The position numbers and the translations under genes were made by a program. Below, one piece after another: positions 46,016-58,520 of a stretch of DNA of 64,000 bases. Origin of the DNA: Amanita rubescens (lineage: Eukaryota > Basidiomycota > Agaricomycetes > Agaricales > Amanitaceae). The notes beneath the pieces are model-generated. The model did not search any database and was not told where the DNA came from. It saw only the letters and a list, made by a program, of their open reading frames with translations. The stretch is from assembly GCA_015039365.1 (NCBI GenBank), contig WION01000047.1, positions 124,001 to 188,000 of the forward strand, read 5' to 3'. The first letter of the stretch is position 1, and each line of letters begins with the position of its first letter.

Positions 46016-46291
46016 ATGCCAGTTTTTTCTTATTCCCGCTACGTAAGTAGTGGGTTCAGTACGACGCTTCTGCCAGTGATCAGGATCACGCAATCACATT
46101 TGTGACCTTTACTTGTTTTGGCAAGCCTTGTGGAACTTTTTCTGACTTCTTCTCCGCTATTCCGTGATCGACAATCGGTCGAGTTCCATAACGCGTGGTT
46201 GAGGAATGAGATCGAATCCGCCCCCTTTCATTTCTACACTTTATAAGACTATCGGCGCTCGAATCTTAGCAGGTAATCGACGTTCCCGAAT
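46016..46291. other. Spacer before the next gene
   Basis: No gene. Likely holds the promoter of the gene starting at 46292. Confidence 0.5.
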
Positions 46292-47516
46292 ATGTCTGCA
46301 ACTCGCGTGATCGCTTTCAACGAGGTTGCTGCTAAAATCAACACAATCCATGCGAAATTCAAAAAAGAACAACAAGGAATGTCTATCCGGAGAAAAGTAA
46401 GTTCAAGTTCTCTTTATTTGCCGGGCGCTGAGTAATGATGTGAAGGTTTATTGGAATTGCCTCTACACAACCAACGTGTGGCGAACGGCGCATGTTGTTC
46501 CCGTACCCGTCGTGCCAATGGGTATCGAAAACCCGGATGACAATGCCTTGAACGCAACTGTCACATACCAACTTGACGGTAAGACGTGGATTAAGCCGCC
46601 CCCTATTGTCCAAGACGCATCAGGAGGTTTGTTGGCCTGGCTTAGATGTAACCGAAATCCCCCGTGCTCCCTCCTCGAATGCAGATGCGGATTTGATTGC
46701 TACTCACTTAGGGCCAAAATATGTCGTCCCTCCCGCACTCGCTACTTCAAGTAAAGATATTGCGGGGACCTCTCGCACTAACGGCAAACGTGTGTTTCGG
46801 TCGCGAGATGATCACCCTGCCACCACCAGGTCTGCGGATTCGGTGAAGCCAATAGTTCCCGGTGCATATTACGACCCTCATCTGCTTCCCGATTTCGGTG
46901 GCCCCGCGTTTCGTCTCGTAAACGCGAAGCTCTTGCAACGAGAAATTGTAGATGCAGAAGGCAATCTGATCCCTCCTTGGGAGATGTACGACAAATTGCG
47001 TCCAGGAACTTTAGTCCTGATGAAAGTCCAGCTGCTCACATTCGAACTCCCTGACCGTCAAAAAAGCGGACTTCGGAAGGTACTTACTAATTCTGTGTTT
47101 CCAACTTTGTTTCTGATGTTCCTCTCAGACTTACCAGTTCCTGATTGATCGTATTCGCGTCGTCGCACATTCAGAAGGGGAAATGGAAATGCCAGACAAT
47201 GGAAATCCGGGATTTTCCAGCCGTCGAAGCCAATTGGCCGAACGTGACGAAACAGACGACGCATTAGACGCGTTGTTCTCCTCAAAGAAAAGAAAGACGG
47301 GAGAACTGCCTTCTGCATCCACCTCGCAGTCTGTCCCATCTGACTTCTCATTTGGCATCGGCCGAATCAACACAGATCGTTGAAACTCCGTCCACCAACC
47401 CAAAGACGCGGAAAGAGACGAAGACGCGATCTGGCAAAGGAAAAGTAAAAGCTACCGCCGGTTCAAACGATGAAGAAGGGAATGACACCAGCGATATCGT
47501 CATGACGGAAAACTAA
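46292..47516 (+). CDS. Protein of unknown function, possibly frameshifted
   Basis: Starts MSATRVIAFNEVAAKINTIH at 46292; a GTAAGT...GTGAAG intron joins to VYWNCLYTTNVWRT. The next part shows a frame change near 46620-46650 (WIKPPPIVQDASGG in one frame, then LDVTEIPRAPSSNADADL in another), then an acidic/basic middle, LLTFELPDRQKSGLRK, an intron, TYQFLIDRIRVVAHSEGE and SSKKRKTG. The first frame stops at 47381-47383; another frame runs on to 47514-47516 with a Lys-rich tail ending DIVMTEN. Either two frameshifts or unrecognised introns are needed. The family seems conserved in agarics but I know no function. Confidence 0.5.
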
Positions 47517-47813
47517 ATTTAAAATCTAAGTCTTATACTCTATTGATGTAATTGTATTCTTGTAATGGCATCTGAAATCCTTACCTCCGGAATTATGTGA
47601 CGATGGCCAGGACGTAGCGGGACTTGCGGCACTTGTGCCGCCCTCAACGTTTATCATCCAACTGCAAACTCGGCCTCACCGCTAACCTTTCAGGACATCG
47701 CGCATACATGTTGTACATGTCACACCCAGTGTCACTGACGTTACGTTACCTCGAGCGCAGATCTGAAACGGCCAGCTTCAACGCCTAGCACGAATCCAAT
47801 ACCAACGAAGAAG
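47517..47813. other. Intergenic
   Basis: Presumed promoter of the next gene. No feature seen. Confidence 0.5.
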
Positions 47814-50685
47814 ATGCACCTTGAAGTGCAGGACATATTCGGTGGTGACGAAGGCAAGAACCATGCTGCCGATGAGGTATTGCGTCAAAGCTATTTCGAA
47901 GTAATATTTGACCACTTGGCCACAAACTGTCGCATGTTATCGAAACTCCAGTTGGTGGAAAGTGGCATCAAACTTGTGATCTCGAAAGTCCATACCATAC
48001 GTTGGCCAGGCGATGATGTTATTTTACGCGAATTGGATAATACCGCTGGTTTTCGTGATTCTATATTGGAGTGCTTCGAGACGAGAAATTACAGGGGTAT
48101 CAGAAATTTAGTAGGTCTGTGGTTTCCTTGCGGAGTTGACTCATGTGCTCATGCGTGACATCTCAGCTTCTCTCCAGAAAGATGCTGTCACTGAAGGTAT
48201 GAGCACCTTCATTAGCTAGTAGATCCTTACGGCTCGGCTCATTGATGCAATTACTGTGAAAGCATGGGAACGGCCATACGTAGGGAAAGCGCATATATGC
48301 CTCTATAAAGTGATAGAGGCACATCGAAAAAGTTACAATGTATACGGACGCATCTTGCCCGTTGTTCAGTCCTCTGGGGCTGGGAAGTCGCGAATGGTTG
48401 ACGAATTGTCTAAGGAGCACCTCGTAATCCCCATAAATCTCCGACCCGAGAGAGAAAGGGGTGGGTCAACCTTTGTCAAACCTTGAACCTATCATTACTG
48501 CTCGTTTTACAGGATTTCCAGCGGCAGATCACACTGTCCGCGAATTCTTCGACAAGGACACTTCGCAGTGGGGGGTGTATACCCGATATGCGGCCTTCTT
48601 TACTGCTCTGTTTCAGCAACTCAAAATCTCTTTTGAAAATATCGACAGCGAGTTGGCAAAACACAATATTGAGACGACGGATTCTACTGCATCCAAGTTT
48701 CGTTTTCTTATGACGCAAGCTCAGACCTATGATGCACCAAATGAGTATCGGAAGGTGTTCTATGAGAAAGTTTGTCAAAAAGCTGAAACTGTAAGTAGCT
48801 GAATCTATACAATTCTGGACTCATATTGTATCCCCTGTAGCTATGGTTCTTGGACCAACGGAAGGACGAGCCCATGACCGGAGGTGTGCGATACATTACA
48901 TTATCCTTCCTTCAAAGCAATTGATGATTAACAAGGTGAAGGACTATTGGATGTATATCGAGCTGCTAAAGACCTGGTTCGTTTCCTCGAGCCATCAATG
49001 GCCGACGAGCAACTTAAATTTCTTCCACCCGTTATCATCCTCGCATTCGACGAAGCTCACCAGCTCACCGAGGTTCAAGGCAAAGCGGAGGAACCATGGT
49101 CAAGATTCGGCGAGCTTAGACGTAACATCCGCAAACTGAGGTCCCTTCCAATTCCCTCCTTGTTCATTTCTACAGTTAGCAAAATATCTGACTTTACGCC
49201 TGCACCGAAGCAAGATATGTCAGCGCGAATAGTGAATGAAGAGCTAACTCTATTATCCCCCTTTACCGAACTTGGATTTGATCAACTACTCAAGGCGTCA
49301 CCAATAAAAGAAAACACAATAAACATACAGCATGCAGCTACAGATCGCGTTATGTGTCGATTTGGTCGTCCTCTGTTTGTTGCAACATTCAATTCTCTGT
49401 TCTTCTTACTAATGAGATCCAGTTTTGGCACGCGCTTCGATCATGGAAAAGGAGAGGCTCGGAATGAAATTGTCGATTTTGCAGCATCAAAACTTATTTG
49501 TGGACAGTCCGGGAATATACCGACCGGGCTTGATGATGATCAAAAGCTCGGTATGGAGAATCATCTGACTCGATTTGTTCTCGTCTGATCAATATTCTGT
49601 TTTTCTTAGCTTGTATGGCTGTCCGCCTTGCATTGGAATTCAATTCCACGACGTTGAAATCTCGACAACGAGAGCACTTACAAGTTGCGAAGCACATGCG
49701 CATCTGCATCAAGGTTAATGATGGTTTTGAAACGATTGTGTCAGTCGCTTCCTCCGAGCCGATCTTGGCCGAAGGTGCTCGACGCCTCATGTCCAATCCT
49801 AAATTTAACCTGCCTGCATCGTTGCTCCGCGAACTGCAGACGCCAGGTTTAGACAAAGGCACTCGAGGAGAGCTTGTGTGCCTCGTTCTGCTCTTGCTTG
49901 CATGCGACAAGGCAGTCGCAGCCACAGCCACACGTGCCTTTCCTGTCTGCGAATTCTTCAAAAACCTGCTGAACAGCGATCACTATGCGGAGCTCTTGGA
50001 AGCAGAGCCGACTAGACAAGACAATGTGGAGTCGAGTTTTCAAAAGACATTTGCCGATTCCAAGATTTACTTTAACCATTTCATCAAGATACACGATCCT
50101 CGTGTGGTGAATCGAAAATACTTATGGATGTTAATCGCTCGTGGAGCAGCAGTACTTTGCGCCAACAATCAAGCCGACATCGATATTGTGGTGCCGTTCA
50201 CTTATTCCGATGCCAAGCTTGGACGAAAGAACGTTTCTGCCATCTTAATCCAGGTGAAAAATGACCGAAAATTTTCAACAACGCCGATACGTTGGTTGTT
50301 CGATGGGATGAATCCTTTCTTCGTCGGTTTGTTTGATCATTCAGATGAACCGCTGCCCGTGATACGGATGGTTTTCGCATTGTCCTCTGCAAAGCCTGGT
50401 GTTACAATCATGGAACCAGAAGGGAGCCGAAAAGCCAAAGAAACGAAAGCAAAGAAGTCACCACGGTACACGTCCTATGATATCTGGTGTGCTGGAGCTT
50501 TTGCGGAGACGTTCGCAGTGATCAACGAGACCGAGGAAGAAGTGTACAAACAGCTACTCAAAGTATGCAACAAATTTCCAGAGTCATATGAATCAAATAT
50601 GGTAGGTGTGAATCACTGGGGCGCATTTGAAGTTACAGAGGAGGGTGCAGATGAAGGGATGGACGAGTATGATTATGAAGATTGA
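47814..50685 (+). CDS. P-loop NTPase-REase (Crinkler/CR-like) protein, gene 2
   Basis: Starts MHLEVQDIFGGDEGKNHAAD. After a helical N-terminal domain comes YGRILPVVQSSGAGKSRMVD (Walker A GAGKS), TRYAAFFTALFQQL, then PPVIILAFDEAHQL (Walker B DEAH), RSLPIPSLFISTVS, LLSPFTELGFDQL, and in the C-terminal exon ADIDIVVPFTYSDAKLG plus SAILIQVKND, a complete PD-(D/E)XK motif (Asp; Gln-x-Lys). It ends with an acidic tail GMDEYDYED at 50685. Architecture is as in gene 1 (33165-36013), but here the nuclease motif is intact, so this copy should be an active or activatable nuclease. Introns are short. Biological role in mushrooms is unknown; relatives act as effectors or in conflict. Confidence 0.78.
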
Positions 50686-52390
50686 AATGTTGTAGCTGTA
50701 CATCCAGACTCCTGCCCAATTGTTACACATCATTCTGTGTCGCGATCGCTGCCTCTCCCATCCCAACACCTGCCTCTTCCCCTTCCCGCTCGTTTGCAAG
50801 GCCTTTAATCGCATCGGAACTCTACCATAGCAACCAACGCCGAGCTCCAACGCACCGTCCGGGACAATCGCGAGATCTCCTCTTCATCCGCTGTCTCGTC
50901 CTGTAAGCACGCACAAAAAAACTCTCGGAATTGGAAATCTTTGTACAATTACGATTTCGAAGCTCGGCCTGCAGTCTGCTGTCATGTCATACCAATTTCT
51001 GATTGTTACATTGTGAAAACGGTGAATACGCATGCACACGACTATTGGCAACAAAAAATTTCACCATCTGTCAGAACGCCGTCTGGTCTACACCCTGGGT
51101 ACCGTATTGCTGATTACCCACCGCAATCGTTATCCAGCTGATTCATAGGGCTGCCACATTGAGCCATGTTGACAGGAATAGATTTGAAAAGCATTCTTAT
51201 AGCACATATGCGTGCCCTGCTATGAACAGGTGGTAAGCAGTTGAAGGGCTGTACCAAGATCGGCAGCGCAAAGACGGCAGCGGTTCTGGCCAGACCTCAG
51301 ATAGATCGAAGGGTCTGAGGCGCGGAAAGAATAATGGTCCGCCCCTTTACAACTATAAAGTTCATGCCGAACGGAGCTTACACTCCACTTTCATTGTTAT
51401 CATTCATACTAGCTCACCGCGCTCACCGGTCACTATACTTCGAACGGCATCATCAAACAGATGCTCCGTAATGTCAACCACAAATATGCAGCAGGCTGAC
51501 GTACTGGCGGCGACCATGTGCTTGGTACATAATCAATTCCTCCTAGGGATATGTGGTCCCTCGCGCAGCAAGTGTTTGACACACGACAGGGAATGAATGG
51601 CTGGTAACCAACGTGGCGATGCTATTGTACGGTGCCCATAGCACAACAACAATGAAGCATGAATATATTGCATGGAGACTCAGGTATAGTCACGATCCAG
51701 CATCCTGTCAGGATGAGTGCTTATGGGGTTTGGACGACGAAAGTGTTGATTGGTGCACATATTTAGACTCGCCATCGAGTGATAAACGAGAGACAGGATC
51801 CTTGAATGGTCACAAGTACCGTTTACTTCTTAACACAGATCATGTTTGCAACACTTTCATTGTCATCGTTTCTGGCGCTGATCCACCAACCAGAAGGTCA
51901 ATCGGGTATAATGGGACACGAATATGAATATGTACTGCTGACTCACTGCGACCAAGCATGTACTAGTCAAGGATTAAAATATTAACCGGTGACATTACTA
52001 TTTTTGCAAGACACAGCTCGGATCGGACCGCCAGTAATTAACGTTTGCATAAAGTTTGATTTGGAAAAAAGATACAAGATGCGTTATTCGATACAGCTAG
52101 GAATGCACATGCACTGCACTACAAATCCTAGGATTGCAAGATTCAGGTATAGATCCGGACCAAGCTCAGAGTTTGGCTTCGTCATCAAAGTCTCCCGAGA
52201 CATATTTATCATCAGTCAGGGCGCTGTGTTGTGCCACCTTGGGGTCCATGGTAATGACGATGAGCACCCAGGATGTACCAGATGCTAATTATATATCATA
52301 ATCAGTGCAAACTGTGGACATCACTGAATCGACATACAAGGCGAGTATAACCACTCCCAGGGTAATGACCTATGACCAAACTGAGCAACG
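50686..52390. other. 1.7-kb intergenic region
   Basis: No gene supported. A 104-codon plus-strand frame at 51613-51927 and a 99-codon frame at 51989-52288 show no domain and no splice-consistent neighbours. Confidence 0.4.
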
Positions 52391-54819
52391 TTATTCACCC
52401 GAAGAGACGAGAGCGACTCTTACGGATGCGTAATTCATATTTTGTGCTGTCACGGGCTTGATGGTAGGGATCGAAAAAATAACAGTGACGAAAAGAGTCC
52501 AAAAGATACATGTCATATTGCACAGCCGACCGAGAATGCCGTCACCCATGTAAAATGGGCCAGGTTTGAACATTACCTCCGGATGATCCTTATACACTCG
52601 TCTCAAGGCAATTGGGATAATGTAACTCAAGTCGAGAGCCATTGCCGTCAGTGAAAATATAGCGTTGGCTGCTATAGGACTAGCAAGATCCAACAAACCA
52701 GGCAAAACGCTGACGAACGTGGCAAGCCATACGGCGCGCACTGGCGTCTTTGTCTTCTCTGATATCCCGCTAAAGAAACCATCGTCAGGGAACGCTAGAA
52801 TGTTCCGTCATCATAATATAGGATAGTAAGTAATGGCCGGAATTACCGCGATCACGACTCAGGGCATAGATCATCCTTGAAACTGCCTGCAGAGCAGTCT
52901 GAACAACGAAAAATGCCGTAGCACAGACGAGTGCCTTGGCGGAATCTAAGTCGCGTGTCTGATTGAACAATCGGCGTATGCTTACCCAGAGGGTCAGCGC
53001 GCCGGCTTTACCCATACGAAGATACATAATCTGAACTTGTTCATCAAATATTTTGTATCCAAGATCCGGTCATCTTACCTGAAGTACAGCTGAGCCAGAC
53101 AGACCAGGCAGATTTTCTCTGCAAGATATTAGATCAATTTGGTTGCGAGAAGTTGACACTCACAATGGCCCAGAACATAGGATGAGCACAATGTTCAGCA
53201 GCCATCCAATCAGACCGGTGCCGACAACTGCGTTTCGTTTACCATTCAGACATTCAGGAAAATTCATTTCTCTTACTAACCAGCCATGAAGATAGCTGAA
53301 GGTGCTAAGATAACGGCGCATCAGCGACTGATATGACCAAAGTAGGGCCAATATTACCTGCATACGCGGCCCGTTTGACCTCTTCACTACGCAGTTATAA
53401 GTCCCTGCTTATAGCTTGCAGCGTGGAACAAGATACTTACGATATGTGAGCAGTCGCATCATAGTCCTATGAGACAATTCACGTGTGCTCTGAATCATAA
53501 TTATAGATTACCTACTGTCATCTGATGGTTACGGTTAGCCCAGGGGTTCGATTTGACTCTGAACAAGACGCACCGTCCATTGGACAGAGAGTAGACCAAA
53601 TAAAAAAGCTAGGCCTGAGTTCCAGCCCCCAGTCTGGTTAACCAGACCAGCAGAACCAAATACGTACTCAGGAGGATGCATTTCGTTACGGGGAGTGGCG
53701 GCAAGGAGGACAATGATGATAACTGATGCAGGATTTGTAGTCTAATCAATGACTAAAGACGAATAACGCACGAATTGTTGTTCCTATATTTACAAAGACG
53801 AACCACTGGGTGATTCGCGCAAGTTGTTTCGTTGCAAGAGAATTCTGAGGTTATATCAGACATCCTCAAGCAGGGAATAATGGAGAAAAGTACCAATAAT
53901 CCATGAACAACAAGCAAAGCAACGAAGAGCCCGACAATTTTCCCCTGTGTGATCTGAACGTGGCCGTCCTGGCCAGATCAAAGAGAACTTAGCGTCCTTT
54001 AGCGGTGATCTCGGTATTCAACGCGTACCTTGCCAATGGAAATAGCTGCCCAAATCATAGCCGAAAGGCCAAACTCGGTCGACGAAACTCCAGCAATTTG
54101 ACCTAGAAATCAATCTTCAGCTGTCACTTTGACAGAACAATGTTTTGATTCTGACCGAGGACGTTTAACCACCCGACAAGCCAACCAACCTAAAACAACA
54201 CCCGTCGTCACATCCACGGGCCCCATGACTAGATCGCTTTAGCCGACTTACTTTGGCGCGATGCTTTTTAGGTGTCAGATGAGCGGATGCGGTGTATCTA
54301 GCCAGAACGGCGCATTCAGTCAACAACATAGTCAGTAAGAAAAGGGTACTCACAGGCCGCCGCATGTTGGATAAGCACTAACGATCTCCGCAATACTAGA
54401 TCCAAGCGTGAAGCACATACACGCTCCCAGAATCCAGCACCATACGACCTATCAAGAAAAAAGTTGGATGCTTCATAAAAACTTCAGCAGGAAACACACC
54501 GAAGACGGTCCGCCGAGCGTCAAAGGAGTGTTGAATGTCGTCGAAATGCTGGAGCACACTCCCTACCGAATTACGCACCATCAGTATAATCATTGCGGTA
54601 GGGAATAAAGTCATACCATTATACTGAAAGCGAAACTGATCTAAAGCACAGATTTGAGTAACTCATGCTCTTGATGAAGATTGAGTAGCGCACCGTAGAC
54701 AGATTCGTAAACTCTCGTTTGAACGAAGGCTTATACCCCAGTGCGACGAGTTCCCGATCCTCCTCGTCAGGGGACGAAGAGTCGAAGGATGCTGGGCGTT
54801 TCTTCTCCAATGTTGACAT
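52391..54819 (-). CDS. Amino-acid permease (APC superfamily, GABA/choline permease type)
   Basis: Multi-exon membrane transporter. The start at 54819 gives MSTLEKKRPASFDSSSPDEE, with a cytosolic N-tail then LVALGYKPSFKREFTNLST. Transmembrane segments and loops appear through the exons: SSIAEIVSAYPTCGGLY (typical permease box), GQIAGVSSTEFGLSAMIWAA, then ATAFFVVQTALQAVSRMIYA, then KTPVRAVWLATFVSVLPGLL, LDLSYIIPIALRR and KPGPFYMGDGILGRLCN. The stop is TAA at 52391-52393. The family imports amino acids or gamma-aminobutyrate at the plasma membrane; the exact substrate cannot be read. Confidence 0.85.
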
Positions 54820-55309
54820 TTTCGTCAAATGGCTCGCGTTGCGGAAAGATTGAAAAAGCGTAGCAAGGATATCTGTATTCACGCCAGACGAGACTCGTGG
54901 CGGTAAGGTGGAAGAGGCGAAAAAAGATATGGAGCATGCGACTCTCCAACAGAAAAAACTTAAATTAGCGCTTGATAGTGCCGAAAGATACCACGCGATC
55001 CACGCGTAGATAGCACGTACAATGATCCCCGATTAGCCTTTCCCTTTCATTTATTCTTGACTCCCTTTTGAGAGCGTGCAAGTGCCCTGTCATGAGATGT
55101 TGCGGCACGTCGTAGTAGTATATGTAACATGTATCCAACGTCCGGGGATCTTCCGTTCAATCGGCTTTGGTATGAAACTGTGGTGTTTTAGCACAACACA
55201 TGGATCCTGTCGATGATGACAGGCAGAGGGCAACATGGCAGCGACATTTTGGCATCGTAGATCAATGATCGAATGACCAACTTCAATTGTTTCGGCCGCA
55301 AGTGGAAGT
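54820..55309. other. Intergenic
   Basis: Promoter side of the permease gene and left limit of duplication block 1. No gene. Confidence 0.5.
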
Positions 55310-56394
55310 TCATCGCGTGACACTGCCATTCCTCCTGCCTCTCCAAGTGACGGAAGAAAAGTAAATAGTTGGACGTATAATGAGGATAACAGTTGGGAGC
55401 GAGCCTATGCAGCTGCGAGCATCAACTTAAAGTTCCTCCAAATAAGTACATTTTGTCCGATACGGTCCATTAGCAACAGACTTGCCCCGGGCTAATACCA
55501 TCCAGTACAACCCATGATCCATCCTTCTACCTATCCTCTGGCACTGAGATTGCGGTGTCGCACACGTAGACAAAAATCTTGGCAAAAAAAAACAGCGCAA
55601 AACAACGATTCTGTTCAATGACTCCAAGATGGTCTTCTTTGATAGTACCAATCGCGAACTAATAGACGGAAAATTATCAGGATGGATGAAGTGAAGAGAG
55701 GCTAACGAGGACATACAATTTCCGTGGCGTCAACCCGGGTACCGACGATCTTTAGTCGTACCTTGGTGTTTTTCTCGATGATCTACGCCGGGAAAGGCTA
55801 TCAGGGTGGTGAGCTCGACCGGACATGTGAGAATACTCACCTGTTCATCGGATGCAAAGGACGGTGGATTGGAATTTGGGTCGAACCGCATGTCAGGATG
55901 GATGAACTTTATTCAAAAAGTCAGATGTCGTCCTGGGTGTTGTTGAAGGATGTGTTGTGTACCTGATGTGAGACGAATACGCTTAGAGGCCCCACGTCCG
56001 CGAAGAAACCCATCTGCGATTGACATTCCATGTTAGACAACCAAAGCAGCGGGCCATCGATTGTAGTAGACGCACCTTGCTAACATTGTTCACCACGCCA
56101 TCTACGACCTCTCCTTTGAACGGCTTGAAGACGATAGCGCGGTAACGGGTCACAAACTCTGCCTGTCCCGTCCCTGGAAGAACCATGCCCTTCCCAATGT
56201 CTAGAATAGAGACAACGGCTATGATGTAGCCGAACTGTCCAGAACATGTCCCTTCAACGTCGGAATAGAGTTTGTTTTCGAGGTAGTTGAGCATGCGCGG
56301 GCCGAAATAAGACGGATGCAGGAGGATCGTGTGCGTGAGCTCCTTCTGTGGTAGTGAGGCCGTGAGGTAATAGTAAGATTTGGAACAGGACGTT
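55310..56394 (-). pseudogene. 5'-truncated RPB7 copy
   Basis: An inverted copy of 41986-43045. It keeps the RPB7 exons from [20 protein letters not shown] on, and the introns, but the duplication starts within intron 1, so exon 1 (MFFI) and the promoter are missing. At 56393/56394 it abuts sequence encoding [15 protein letters not shown], the end of a NACHT-type NTPase gene. Some substitutions have accumulated relative to the parent. It is most likely dead, although the fused NACHT exon could in theory provide an upstream start. Confidence 0.85.
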
Positions 56395-58324
56395 CTCAGT
56401 CTGACTGAAGATGAAGTCGGGAAATGATGCGTGGTACCAAAGGACCTGGTCATCTTCGCAATAGAGAATTGCGTAAAGTTCGTTCAAGACAGCGATTGCA
56501 ATTGCATCAGATTTAGAGAGGAGGGCAGCAGCAAGAGATGTCGATGTGCGTTCAAATGTACAGAGGAAGGTATGGAGGATGCACATACGAAGTCGTCGTC
56601 AAGGCCAGAAAAGGCATCATGCCGCAAAGTTCGGAAGCTTGACATGCAGGTACTTGGTGATGTCTGATCCTACATGCTCAATCGGCACATCTTGCAAGCG
56701 ATAGACAGCGTTGGACGAGAAGGGTTTACGCTTGCAGAGTTCGACGACACGAGGGTCTGGTCGGCGTTGTGAAAAGAAACTTGAGTCCTTGTAGGGGGCA
56801 TCGGTCGATTGTCTCGATTATGCCTTGAAGAAACATGGACCCTTCACGGGCCTCGATCTCGTCCAGTGGATCAACAACGATGAGGTAAGGTGGGAGCTCC
56901 GTACTATGACGTCGGGGTTCAGACTGCCGCCATGGACCAACAAAGAGGTCCTCCATCTGCTTGTCGACTGAGTCGAACTTGTCCGATTCATGCAAAGCGT
57001 GGGCGTACGATCTCGACTTTCGAGCGAGCTGGTATACAAGGCTGGGAATAATATGAACTTGTCGCCTTGTCTCTTCAAATTGGCAGGAGCAAAAAAAGTT
57101 GCTGCCCAAGACGGTGTGTCGTCCAGTATTCTCAAGCCTGTCGAAGTATTGGGCAATGGTATATGCGCTTCGCCCGTCAGCCAGAAGACAGTCGAGCTGT
57201 CCGGTGAGTCGGCCCATTCAATTATATCCTTTAGAATCTCCTCGCGCGTTTCTTTTGTGCATGGTTCGCGGGTCACCGTCGCCCCGGCCCCCCAAGTCAG
57301 TGTTGTAGATCACCTTCCTTGCGCAAACACGGTCAAGTTGCATCAGCTGATGATGATCAGTGCTCGTCCTAGTAGAAGATTTGATGTTTACCTTGATCTC
57401 AGAGAGTATAACATTCACCTGTCCCTCAGTAGTCCAGGCGATGTCGAGTTGTATGCACTATGCAACGAATGAGCAAGTTGGTTATTTGATAGGAAGTTAG
57501 GGTTGACCTGGAAAGTCTTCGTAGCCTCATCGATCCGTTTGAATATGTCCTCTATGGCTCCCCTGTCTGCTTCATTCTCCAATACCCGTATAAATGTACC
57601 TTTCGACGCCATTTGCTCTAGCTTGCGGATTTTATCCAGAAGGATCCTGCAAGCGCATTGGTTATTGTCTTCAACTTTGGTAAGCGAATGGCTTACCCAA
57701 CGAAGGCCGTCATTCGTGGCTTTGGAGAGTCAGGGATACCTTGGTCCACTGCCTTATCCACAGCGAGGAGTCTTTCAGCAGTCTGAATGATGAGTTTGTC
57801 GATGGCACCCTTTGTCTTGAACCACCTGAAGCGGAGAATCAGTAAGTGTGTGATCCACTGAGACTGACAATGTACATTTTTTATATCGATGATGGCATTA
57901 ACAGCGGCAACGGGCGACTTTGCCAGAGTTCCATCGAGACATCCCTCGACCTTCTTGAGCAACATTTCCATACCAGTCCAAGCGACTGCAAGTACAGGCG
58001 TCAGGCTGGACAACAATAGTGAATTTATCCAGCGTAAGTATATCGGCTTCCATCTCCACATCTTTCACGGCAATTGTGAACATATATGAGAAATAAAATG
58101 CCAGAGAGCGCACCTGGATATAATGTCGAGGATATGTCACTATGTGTGAGCTTCGTCTCAAGGGCGTGGTAATCGTTGACTTTGTCGATTACCAATCCTT
58201 CTAGAGCCAACTTCATTTCCTTGATGGTATTTGATTCCTTAGATGAGCATTCGACTGTTGTCCTGGGATTAGCCCATAGAGCCAAGCAAGCAGTATTTCC
58301 GAGTCTAGTCTTTGTATCCGTCAT
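56395..58324 (-). pseudogene. NACHT-type NTPase gene, decayed, Walker A deleted
   Basis: Fungal STAND/NACHT gene. Order on the minus strand: an N-terminal helical part from MTDTKTRLGNTACLALWANP (58324), AVNAIIDIKN, DKLIIQTAERLLAVDKAVDQ, then EPCTKETREEILKDIIEWAD and VFWLTGEA. The expected GSGKTT is absent: after VFWLTGEA comes, in another frame, YTIAQYFDRL, so about 25 nt with the P-loop were lost. Then LGSNFFCSCQFEETRRQ, IIPSLVYQLARKSRSYAHAL and YLIVVDPLDEIE (NACHT Walker B region) are readable. The 3' end ([20 protein letters not shown]) is cut off by the RPB7 copy. It cannot bind ATP as written. Confidence 0.72.
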
Positions 58325-58520
58325 AGAGGGTGTGATATAGAAACAGGACGGTAAGCCTTGGCCTCCAGAGACGCGAGTTCGAACCTAAGTAGCACGTGAA
58401 AAAAAGGAGCTAGCACGTGATGCGTCTATACCCAGTAAAAACGTGCTAACTCCTTCCCAGTCTCGTCTGGAAAACGACAACCAAAGAAGGGCGCAGAAAC
58501 GGTTGGAAAAGCTTCCCGCC
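58325..58520. other. Intergenic between divergent genes
   Basis: Short shared upstream region. No other feature. Confidence 0.5.

Noticed and set aside
52391..54819. Permease as part of a toxin export or cluster function
   Set aside because: It lies 43 kb from the cluster among unrelated genes, and its motifs are those of an ordinary amino-acid importer.
55310..56394. Second functional RPB7
   Set aside because: Exon 1 and the promoter are missing and the copy starts inside intron 1.
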